DNA of 40,175 nucleotides from Candidatus Omnitrophota bacterium (lineage in GTDB: Bacteria; Omnitrophota; Gorgyraeia; Zapsychrales; Fredricksoniimonadaceae). How positions within the stretch are numbered: the stretch's first letter is position 1; every line of letters begins with the position of its first letter. The translations under genes were made by a program, and so were the position numbers. The stretch covers positions 1-40,175 of the forward strand of contig JAKFXC010000100.1 in NCBI GenBank assembly GCA_021731625.1. The letters run 5' to 3'. Below are positions 32,851 to 39,669 of the stretch, one piece after another. A model generated the notes under the pieces. It searched no databases. It saw only the letters and a list, made by a program, of their open reading frames with translations, and was not told the DNA's origin.

Positions 32851-35072
32851 ATAATTCTGTGCCACCCAGTTTAACCCGAATTAATCTTGCCCGCGGCCTG
32901 ATGGCTTCCCTAGTTTGCTTTTTGGCCATTCAGCTATGCGTCATCGTCGGCCAAGCGTTGATTCTTTTTGATCCCCAGACCAAATGGGACTTGGTGGTCT
33001 ATTTTGTTTTTGTGATCAGCGCAACGGCCGGTTGGGTGGTGGTGCACCTGTTGCCGGGCGATTTCCTGCGCCGACCGCAGTGGCAAAGGCTGTTGCCATA
33101 TTGGCTGACGGAGGCGGCCATTACGTTTGGCATGCTTTGCGCGGTTTATAAAATGACCATCTATGATAACAGTCCGGCTTTGGCGGGCAGGGCCCTGCTG
33201 GTGCTTGGCCTTGCGGCTTTGGTGGTCAAACTGGCGTGGCGCGAGATTGTCCTGATATTAGAGAAGGTCCGCCGCCATGCCCGCCGCCAGACCACCTGTG
33301 GGTGGGCCAAAGATGCCGCCTGCCTTCTATTGATTGCGGCCGTGATTTACGTGCCTGACCCCGCCCGGGTGATTGCCGAGAGTTTCATCGGCGAGCAATA
33401 CCATCATTTTGATTTTTTTATCATGTCTCCAGGTTGGGCGTATTTAAACGGCCGCCTGCCTTATGTGGAGGCGATTTCGCAATACGGGGTAGGGGTGCCG
33501 GCGGTTTTGTCCAAACTGTCATTCCTCTTCGGCGGTTTTGACTATGTGCCGGTGCTTAAAATGTTCATCGCCATGGTCATTGGATATTATATTTTATTTT
33601 ATGCATTTATGCGCATGTGGCTCGGCAGCCGGGTGCTGGCCCTGGCGGCATTCTTGGTGGCCTTTCGTTTGCAAATGTTTCATTATGGGGTCAGCCCCCT
33701 GGCGTGGATTTACCCGTCGACAACGCCCATCCGTTTCGGGTTGGACATGGCCTGGCTCATGCTTGTGCTCATGCACATCCGAACTGGCCAGCCACTGTTC
33801 TTGTTCGCCGCAGCCTTATACAGCGGCGCCGCGGTCTACTACATGACCTCAACCGGCATGTGCGTGCTGGCGACATTTTATTTTTACCTGCTGGCGCTTT
33901 ATGCGGTGCCGTCCTGGCGTCAGCAATTTTTTGCCGGACCTTTGGGGTGGCTGCGATGCGGGACCTATGGCCTGCTGCCTCTAATCAGCGCCGGGATGTT
34001 ATTTTGGCTGACCTTAGAGTCCGCCCTATGGCACCCCACATTCTGGCACAATCTTTTCGAATATTTGACCTTCTTTTCCCACGGTCATGCCGGGGGCGTG
34101 CTGCCCATTTACGAAAGTCTGAAATACCGCACCTACTGGGCGGCGTTTATGGCCTTCATCATTCCGCTGTTGTACCTGGCAACGCTCTTGTCGACCGGCG
34201 CCCTGCTTTATTTTAGAAAAGCGCCGCAGGAATTTCTGCTGGCCTCGGTCATTGCGGTCTACGGCCTGGCCAACTACCAATATTTTGTGGTGCGCTCGGC
34301 GATGACGAGCTACTACATCAACGCGGTGCCGTTGGTGTTGCTGGCGGCCTTCTGGCTGAGCGTTGCCTTTGGACGCCTCGGTGCCACGTGGACCCGCCGG
34401 GTGTCCTGGGCATTGCTGCTCTTAAGTATGTACGCCCTGACCACCAATCACAATTATATCAGTTACCCAAACCTGTTTAATTTTTCCCGCAACCCGATGG
34501 TGGACGGGGCCGTGGCGCAGCATTTTCCGGACCGCCGCGGATATTTTAACCACATGGTCAAATTTATGAAGGAAGAAGATAAACTGCCATTTAATGCCCT
34601 GGGCGAGACGTTCGAAGACATCCGCACCGAAGAAAATTTTGCCTCGGACGGGGAGCTTAAAGAATATTGGCGACGGGAATCAGATTTTAGCAGCGATGCT
34701 AAGCTCATTGCTTCGCTCACCAAGGACAAAGAACCGGTGGCGCTGCTGTCTAGCTTTGAGACTAAAATTCTCATGCAGGCCAAGCGTCCGCCGCTGTTTT
34801 ACCATTTGCCCCTCATTTCGTCGCAGCCGATGCGCCTGCGGGCCTACCCGGCCGACGCCGCCCACAGCCCCAATTTTTTGCGCGACACCCTCCAGCAATT
34901 GCAAGATGCCCGGCCGGAGTATGTGTTCATGGAAAGGGTCTTTTTGCAGGATAAGCTTCCGGCATCGTACGCCGAGGGCAATGCGCATATTGTGGCCATT
35001 GCCGCTTATGTCCGCACACATTACGTTGCGTATCAAACGGGAACATACCTGGTGGCCATGAAGAGAAAATAG
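32847..35072 (+). CDS. Family A polytopic membrane protein, long form
   Basis: The 741-residue protein is last in the array, beginning in the stop codon of the deleted paralog (ATGA). The N-terminus lacks PERE. The first loop is YHHFDFFIMSPGWA (D189) with YVEAISQYGVGVP. FRLQMFHYGVSPLAWIYPSTT retains QMFH, and YQYFVVRSAMTSYYIN follows. The long-form insert (NFSRNPMVDGAVAQ, YFNHMV, FNALGETFEDI, ENFASDGEL) leads to SSFETKILMQAKRPPLFYH, PEYVFMER and YLVAMKRK. Its TAG is followed by 175 non-coding bases, the end of the operon. A T-rich stretch (about 35095-35112) follows but no hairpin is evident before it, so the terminator is not identified. Confidence 0.75.
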   Translation: MNNSVPPSLTRINLARGLMASLVCFLAIQLCVIVGQALILFDPQTKWDLVVYFVFVISATAGWVVVHLLPGDFLRRPQWQRLLPYWLTEAAITFGMLCAVYKMTIYDNSPALAGRALLVLGLAALVVKLAWREIVLILEKVRRHARRQTTCGWAKDAACLLLIAAVIYVPDPARVIAESFIGEQYHHFDFFIMSPGWAYLNGRLPYVEAISQYGVGVPAVLSKLSFLFGGFDYVPVLKMFIAMVIGYYILFYAFMRMWLGSRVLALAAFLVAFRLQMFHYGVSPLAWIYPSTTPIRFGLDMAWLMLVLMHIRTGQPLFLFAAALYSGAAVYYMTSTGMCVLATFYFYLLALYAVPSWRQQFFAGPLGWLRCGTYGLLPLISAGMLFWLTLESALWHPTFWHNLFEYLTFFSHGHAGGVLPIYESLKYRTYWAAFMAFIIPLLYLATLLSTGALLYFRKAPQEFLLASVIAVYGLANYQYFVVRSAMTSYYINAVPLVLLAAFWLSVAFGRLGATWTRRVSWALLLLSMYALTTNHNYISYPNLFNFSRNPMVDGAVAQHFPDRRGYFNHMVKFMKEEDKLPFNALGETFEDIRTEENFASDGELKEYWRRESDFSSDAKLIASLTKDKEPVALLSSFETKILMQAKRPPLFYHLPLISSQPMRLRAYPADAAHSPNFLRDTLQQLQDARPEYVFMERVFLQDKLPASYAEGNAHIVAIAAYVRTHYVAYQTGTYLVAMKRK

Positions 35073-35141
35073 GCGGTTTATGGTATTTCATTCTGATTTT
35101 TTTATTTTTTGTTTCTAACCGGTGACGCTGGGTGCCCAATA

Positions 35142-35147
35142 TATAAT
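35142..35147 (+). promoter_or_regulatory. Possible -10 box in the gap before the housekeeping genes
   Basis: TATAAT at 35142-35147 is a perfect -10 in the 175-base gap 35073-35247. Transcription from it would give a ~95-base leader before the ATG at 35248. The -35 region is poor: GTGACG at 35122-35127 is only 14 bases away. Unlike the other three apparent promoters in the window, this one is far from its gene, which instead has a Shine-Dalgarno site. No riboswitch-like structure was recognised in the gap. Confidence 0.3.
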
Positions 35148-35247
35148 GAAGGCCCCAGGTGCCGTGTGCGTTTGTTCGTGTCTTGCAGCAGGTCGGTGTT
35201 GTTAAACTTGATTCTTCAAAATAAGGCATTATTGCAGAAAGGTCCTC

Positions 35248-35568
35248 ATGGCAACCATTGACGATTTTAGGAAACTCGAATTTATTGTGGCACAAATCAA
35301 AGAAGTGAAGGAACACCCCAATGCCGACCGCTTGTACCTGGTGCAGGTCGACACTGGCAAGGAAGTCAAACAAGTCGTCGCCGGCATCCGCAAAGCGTAC
35401 ACGCCGGAACAATTGATCGGCCGTCGGGTGGTTTTAGTGGCTAATCTCGAGCCGGCGGTCATCCGCGGGGAAACCTCCAACGGAATGCTCTTGGCCGCAT
35501 CCGACGCCGAGCACCTGGCGCTGGTTGGCCCGGATCACGAGATCGTCCTGGGCAGCCCTGTCAAGTAG
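35248..35568 (+). CDS. Free-standing tRNA-binding domain, MetRS C-terminal (EMAP II) type
   Basis: The 106-residue protein is a single OB-fold tRNA-binding domain. FRKLEFIVAQIKEVKEHPNADRLYLVQVDTG, VVAGIRKAY, VLVANLEPAVIRGETSNGMLLAA and a closing DHEIVLGS are the hallmark segments of the domain found at the C-terminus of methionyl-tRNA synthetase and as the stand-alone protein in some phyla. The domain binds tRNA non-specifically and dimerises. A true MetRS may lack it in this organism and recruit this one in trans; CsaA-like proteins are the other close group. AGAAAGG lies 5 bases before the ATG. It is the first gene of a separate unit, 175 bases after the glycan operon, and the next gene begins 10 bases on. 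Confidence 0.85.
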   Translation: MATIDDFRKLEFIVAQIKEVKEHPNADRLYLVQVDTGKEVKQVVAGIRKAYTPEQLIGRRVVLVANLEPAVIRGETSNGMLLAASDAEHLALVGPDHEIVLGSPVK

Positions 35569-35578
35569 TCCGTTTCTA

Positions 35579-36988
35579 ATGGCAGAACTGTCCCCATCCC
35601 TGCAACAATTCGTCCCCTCGAGCGTGTGCCTCAAATGCGAGGGGTGCTGCCGTTTCCAGGCCGCCGACTCCCTATGGCGGCCCAAGTGGGACAAAAAAGA
35701 ATTCATCGACGATCACAACTATGTGTCGACCATTGCCGACTGCGGCAAACACCTCTGCCGTTTTTTTAATAAGCAGGACAGCACCTGCCGCACCTACCGC
35801 GAGCGGCCCTTTGATTGCGAGTTATACCCGTTCCTATTGTCCCAAGGCCACACCGGCATTGACGTGCACGTCCATTTGGCCTGCCCGTACATTCAAGACC
35901 ACGAAGCTGATGCAGCCCTGCACCAATATGTGCAATATCTCCGTTTATTCTTTGCCCGTCCGGATATTAGGGATTTCCTCAAACGCCACCGCAGCTTGGT
36001 GCAGGACTATGGCCCTGTCGTCGCAGAAACACGGTTTTTATTTACCCTGCCGGAACTTGACGGGCCCGTGCAAGCCCAAGCCTTGCTGTCCCAAAAAAAT
36101 ATTTTTGACGCATTCCTGGCCCGCAGCGAGCGGCCGCTGTCTAGTTACCATTTTTCTGCTATCTTCGGCTGGCAGGATTTTTTCAAATTCACTTTTGAAG
36201 TGGTCGAGGACCGGCTATGTGTGTTTGCCTGGCAAGGGACGGATGGCTTTTTATATCTACCCCCATTGGGTGGAGGGCTGCAATCCTCGACGGTAAAGAA
36301 GTGTTTTGAGCGCATGGGAGGGGCTCGAAATAAGATTGCCAGGATTGAAAATATTCCCACTATTCCATTGCCACCCTTTCCTGCCCAGGAATATAATACC
36401 TACTTGAAGGCGCAGGAGTATCTCTACCGGCGTAAAGATTTGGAACTCCTGGCAGGCCAGGCGTATAAATCGCAACGCCACGACATCCATGTGTTTAAGC
36501 GCCGTTGTCCAAACGCACGGGTTCGGGCGTTTGTTCCTTCGGACAGAGAAGATTGCCTGGGTCTTTACCGTCAGTGGGCCGCCAACCGCAGGGCCCGCCA
36601 CACCGACCCGGTGTATGTGTCCATGTTGCAGGACAATGCAACGGTGCATGCGCTGCTCATGGCGCATGCCGCAGAGCTAGGGCTCGTCGGCAAGGTGGTG
36701 GAGATCGACGGCAAGATCGCCGCCTACACTTTTGGATATGCGCTCAATGCCGAGACTTTTTGCGTGGCTCTGGAAGTGACGGATTTAAGGTGGACAGGGC
36801 TGTCCGCTTTTATCTTTAACCGTTTCTGCGCCGATCCGGCAGTCAGTCCGTACACATTTTTAAACACCATGGACGATTTCGCCATGCCGCTGGTGGCCAA
36901 GACCAAAAATTCTTATCATCCCATTCAACATGTGCCGGTGTACGCGTTAAGGATGCCGGCGCCATCATCGCAAGGGACTGCCACGTGA
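35579..36988 (+). CDS. Fusion of a YkgJ-type Cys cluster domain and a DUF2156 (LPG synthase-type) domain
   Basis: ATG 35579 gives 469 residues; an upstream in-frame start at 35525 would lie within the preceding gene. The N-terminal ~120 residues have the YkgJ pattern: CLKCEGCC (C17, C20, C23, C24), then CGKHLC, CRTYRERPFDC and a Tyr-Pro-Phe, expected to chelate Zn or Fe-S. The C-terminal ~200 residues (from VFKRRCPNARVRAF) match DUF2156, the GNAT-like acyltransferase domain of phosphatidylglycerol lysyltransferases, with GKVVEIDGKIAAYTFGY and a FLNTMDDFAMP end. DUF2156 proteins transfer an aminoacyl group from tRNA. The tRNA-binding protein just upstream makes aminoacyl-tRNA use attractive here, but this is inference. 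The middle ~150 residues are unassigned. Confidence 0.8.
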   Translation: MAELSPSLQQFVPSSVCLKCEGCCRFQAADSLWRPKWDKKEFIDDHNYVSTIADCGKHLCRFFNKQDSTCRTYRERPFDCELYPFLLSQGHTGIDVHVHLACPYIQDHEADAALHQYVQYLRLFFARPDIRDFLKRHRSLVQDYGPVVAETRFLFTLPELDGPVQAQALLSQKNIFDAFLARSERPLSSYHFSAIFGWQDFFKFTFEVVEDRLCVFAWQGTDGFLYLPPLGGGLQSSTVKKCFERMGGARNKIARIENIPTIPLPPFPAQEYNTYLKAQEYLYRRKDLELLAGQAYKSQRHDIHVFKRRCPNARVRAFVPSDREDCLGLYRQWAANRRARHTDPVYVSMLQDNATVHALLMAHAAELGLVGKVVEIDGKIAAYTFGYALNAETFCVALEVTDLRWTGLSAFIFNRFCADPAVSPYTFLNTMDDFAMPLVAKTKNSYHPIQHVPVYALRMPAPSSQGTAT

Positions 36989-37605
36989 ACATCAATTTTG
37001 CTGAAATCATTGTCTTCGACGTTGAAACCACAGGTCTGTCCCCCGTAGACGGAGACCGCATCGTTGAAATTGCCGCCATGAAAATCCGGGGCACTCACAT
37101 CGTCGACCGGTTTCATTCGCTCATCAATCCCGGCCGGGCCTTGCCGCCCGAGGCCATGCGGGTCAATAAAATAACCGAAGAAATGCTGGCCGACGCCCCC
37201 AAGGCGGCGGAGATCTTGCCCCGCATGATCGATTTTATTTCCGGTGGGTGCGTGGCCGGGCACAACGTGCGTTTCGATTTGGGGTTCTTGTGTTACGAGC
37301 TTTCCTTGATGGGGCGCAAGCTCAACGACATCACCCCCGCGCTAGACACCCTCAAAATGGCCAAAGACTTACTTCCTTATTTAAGCAGCTACCGGCTGGC
37401 TTATTTGGCCCGGGCCTTGGGGATCACCGTCGAGAACAGCCACCGGGCCATGGCAGACGTGGAAATCACCGTCCAAGTGATGATGCGTTTGATCGAAATG
37501 GCCCAGGAACAACGGCTGTGCGACGTGGGTAACTTCCTGACCCAGTTCGGCGTGGAAAAGCCGGCCTTCCGAGTCATCCAGGCGCCCCAGTCGTCTTTAT
37601 TCTAA
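36985..37605 (+). CDS. DnaQ-family 3'-5' exonuclease (DEDDh)
   Basis: The 206-residue protein starts at GTG 36985, overlapping the upstream stop as GTGA. All five DEDDh catalytic residues are visible: D12 and E14 in VFDVETTG, D98 in GHNVRFDLGF, and H153 and D158 in SHRAMADVEIT. This is the exonuclease fold of DNA polymerase III epsilon and related stand-alone enzymes; typical epsilon subunits are slightly longer (about 230-245) and end in a polymerase-binding tail. The ~40-residue C-terminal tail here (DVGNFLTQFGVEKPAF) is not recognisable as that segment. It could be the replicative proofreader or a separate exonuclease used in repair or RNA turnover. It is followed 12 bases later by pabB. 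Confidence 0.88.
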   Translation: MNINFAEIIVFDVETTGLSPVDGDRIVEIAAMKIRGTHIVDRFHSLINPGRALPPEAMRVNKITEEMLADAPKAAEILPRMIDFISGGCVAGHNVRFDLGFLCYELSLMGRKLNDITPALDTLKMAKDLLPYLSSYRLAYLARALGITVENSHRAMADVEITVQVMMRLIEMAQEQRLCDVGNFLTQFGVEKPAFRVIQAPQSSLF

Positions 37606-37617
37606 CGGGCCATACCC

Positions 37618-38877
37618 ATGCTTCAAAAAAATCTGCCCTTTCCCGGAGATCCTTTTACCGTATTTAAGAAATTTTACGGCCTGCCGGGGCTGTTTTTTCT
37701 AGACTCCAGCCAAAAGGGCGCCGAGGGCCGATTTTCCTATATTGGTTTTTTGCCATTTAAAACCATCACCGGCCATGATTTTGCGGCGCTGAAACGTGAA
37801 ATCAAAACACACCAGGTTTCCCGGCGGGACCGCTTTTGCGGGGGAGCGGTGGGGTACGTGGCGTATGAGGGGAAACTGAACTTCGGGCTTTATGACCGGG
37901 TGCTGGCCTTTGACCACCGCCGTCGAGAGTTATGCATCCATGCCCCGGACACCCGGGCCATGGACGAGATCTGTGCGCAACTGAAAGAAAACCTGCGGCC
38001 TTCGGTTTCAAAACCGGGACCATGTCCCATTGTGTTCCAAAGCAATTTTACCAAGGCGAGTTATGTCGCCGCGGTAAAGAAGGCCCTGCGGCACATCCGG
38101 GCCGGCGACATTTATCAGATTAATCTTTCCCGCCGGGTTGATACCTTAATCCCGGGCCGGCCAAAACAGCCGACCGATCTGGCGGCACTCTATGGCGCCC
38201 TAAGAGCGCATTCCCCGTCGCCATTTGCGGCGTATTTTGAAGGCCAAGGGCAGACGGTCTTAAGTTCTTCCCCAGAGCGTTTTTTCAAATTGAGTGGCCG
38301 CCTGGTCCAGGTCAAACCCATGAAAGGCACCCGGCCGCGGGGGAACACACCGGCCAAAGACAAACAATTGGAACAAGACCTGCGCCACAGTCCGAAAGAA
38401 ATCGCTGAATTGTTAATGGTGACAGATTTGGAGCGCAATGATTTGGGACGGGTGTGTGATTATGGGTCGGTCAAAGTTACATCGATGCGCACCATCGAGG
38501 CGTATCGCACGGTGTTCCAGGCCACTGCCACCGTCGAGGGCCGGCTGCATAAAAAATTTGATGGCTTCGATGCCTTGAGGGCCACGTTTCCCGGCGGCTC
38601 CGTGACCGGCTGTCCCAAAATCGAAGCCATGCGCATCATCCAGTTGATTGAGCGCGCCCCCCGCGGTCCTTACACCGGCGCCTTAGGGTACATTGACTTT
38701 GGGGGGGACATGGATTTTTCCATACTCATCCGGGCCTTGTTTGTGCGTCCGGGGCGCTTGAGCTTTCACGTCGGAGGCGGCATTGTGGCGGATTCAGTGC
38801 CGGAGGCGGAGTATGAAGAAACGGTGTTGAAGGCCCGCGGGATGGAGGCTGCCCTGGCAGAGGTCTATGGGCGCTAA
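37618..38877 (+). CDS. pabB: Aminodeoxychorismate synthase component I
   Basis: The 419-residue protein is the chorismate-binding subunit that makes 4-amino-4-deoxychorismate for p-aminobenzoate and folate. The KPMKGTRPRG motif carries K236, the residue that marks PabB (K274 in the E. coli enzyme); anthranilate synthases have Ala there. The rest of the chorismate-binding fold is intact: GDIYQINLSRR, SSSPERFF, ELLMVTDLERNDLGRVC, FPGGSVTGCPKIEAMRII, PYTGALGYIDFGG and HVGGGIVADSVPEAEYEET. It starts 12 bases after the exonuclease stop, without a clear ribosome site. No glutaminase subunit (PabA) is nearby, so ammonia must come from a TrpG/PabA encoded elsewhere. The last 11 bases overlap pabC. 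Confidence 0.93.
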   Translation: MLQKNLPFPGDPFTVFKKFYGLPGLFFLDSSQKGAEGRFSYIGFLPFKTITGHDFAALKREIKTHQVSRRDRFCGGAVGYVAYEGKLNFGLYDRVLAFDHRRRELCIHAPDTRAMDEICAQLKENLRPSVSKPGPCPIVFQSNFTKASYVAAVKKALRHIRAGDIYQINLSRRVDTLIPGRPKQPTDLAALYGALRAHSPSPFAAYFEGQGQTVLSSSPERFFKLSGRLVQVKPMKGTRPRGNTPAKDKQLEQDLRHSPKEIAELLMVTDLERNDLGRVCDYGSVKVTSMRTIEAYRTVFQATATVEGRLHKKFDGFDALRATFPGGSVTGCPKIEAMRIIQLIERAPRGPYTGALGYIDFGGDMDFSILIRALFVRPGRLSFHVGGGIVADSVPEAEYEETVLKARGMEAALAEVYGR

Positions 38878-39616
38878 GCCAATCATTTATTTCGACGGAC
38901 ACTATGTTTCCGCCGATGCGGCCTTGATGGCAGATTTGACGCCGGGCCGCCACAGGAAGGTCGGGGTTTTTGAGACCCTGCGCGCCGTCGATGGAAAACC
39001 GGAATTTTTCCCGGAGCACGCCCAACGTCTGCAGCGGGGACTCAGACAATTGCACATCGTGCGCCCCTGGACCAACGCCGCCTTAGGCTCCATCATCCGC
39101 AGCACCATCCGTCGCAACCCGCCTTTTCCATACGCCCGGGTGCGGGTCTTGGTGTTTAAGGACCGGGGGAAGGTGCACGGTGCCGTCACGGTGCAGAAGT
39201 ATCTGCCGCCGTCGCAACGGCAATACCGCCGGGGCCTCCGTTTAAAGATCATCAAGACCAAAAAGCCGGCCACGGCCCGCTGGGCCAATGTGAAATCGCT
39301 GGATTACCGGTTGTTTAAAAACGCGATGGACCAGGCCCAAGGCCAAGGGTATGACGATGCCTTCTTGCTCAATGCCAAGGGCCACATTTTTGAAACCACC
39401 CGTGCCAATGTCTTCATTATCCTAGACGGAAAATTGCGGACGCCGCCGCTGTCCTCCGGCTGCTTAAACGGCATTATCCGGCGGTATGTCCTGGCCGAAG
39501 CATACCGTCAGCGCCTGCCGGTGGTGGAAGAACCTTTGACCACGGCGATGCTGCGCCAGGCTCAGGAGGTTTTTTTGACCAACTCTCTGGTCGGCGTCAT
39601 TCCAGTGGCCCGATGA
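38867..39616 (+). CDS. pabC: Aminodeoxychorismate lyase (class IV PLP enzyme)
   Basis: The 249-residue fold-type IV PLP protein has KVGVFETLRAVDGKPEFFPEHAQRL at the N-terminus, WANVKSLDY with the probable Schiff-base K143, and GHIFETTRANVF with the Glu that contacts the pyridine N. A C-terminal VFLTNSLVGVIPV segment is family-typical for PabC. It would convert 4-amino-4-deoxychorismate to p-aminobenzoate and pyruvate. The start ATG 38867 lies within the end of pabB (11-base overlap) with GAGG just before it. It could be a branched-chain or D-amino acid aminotransferase by family alone; the direct link to pabB decides for PabC. Confidence 0.9.
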   Translation: MGAKPIIYFDGHYVSADAALMADLTPGRHRKVGVFETLRAVDGKPEFFPEHAQRLQRGLRQLHIVRPWTNAALGSIIRSTIRRNPPFPYARVRVLVFKDRGKVHGAVTVQKYLPPSQRQYRRGLRLKIIKTKKPATARWANVKSLDYRLFKNAMDQAQGQGYDDAFLLNAKGHIFETTRANVFIILDGKLRTPPLSSGCLNGIIRRYVLAEAYRQRLPVVEEPLTTAMLRQAQEVFLTNSLVGVIPVAR

Positions 39617-39633
39617 AAAACCCATTTCCTTCC

Positions 39634-39662
39634 TTGCTCCGCTAATTTTATCCCGATATAAT
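39634..39662 (+). promoter_or_regulatory. Promoter with -10 next to the start codon, likely leaderless
   Basis: TATAAT at 39657-39662 is followed by 7 bases and then ATG 39670. A weak -35 (TTGCTC, 39634-39639, 3 of 6) stands 17 bases upstream of it. The spacing places the transcript start at or within a base or two of the ATG, as at 96 and 6638. No ribosome site is visible. It begins in the gap just after pabC, so this gene is its own unit. Confidence 0.5.
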
Positions 39663-39669
39663 TATCACT

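Noticed and set aside
35073-35120. T-rich stretch after the last array gene as an intrinsic terminator
   Set aside because: No G+C-rich hairpin precedes the T runs, so a terminator could not be supported.
35146-35205. A 19-codon Cys-rich frame (five Cys) downstream of the TATAAT at 35142, reminiscent of a leader peptide
   Set aside because: Its ATG lies inside the -10 box, it has no ribosome site, and nothing downstream concerns cysteine. Probably chance.
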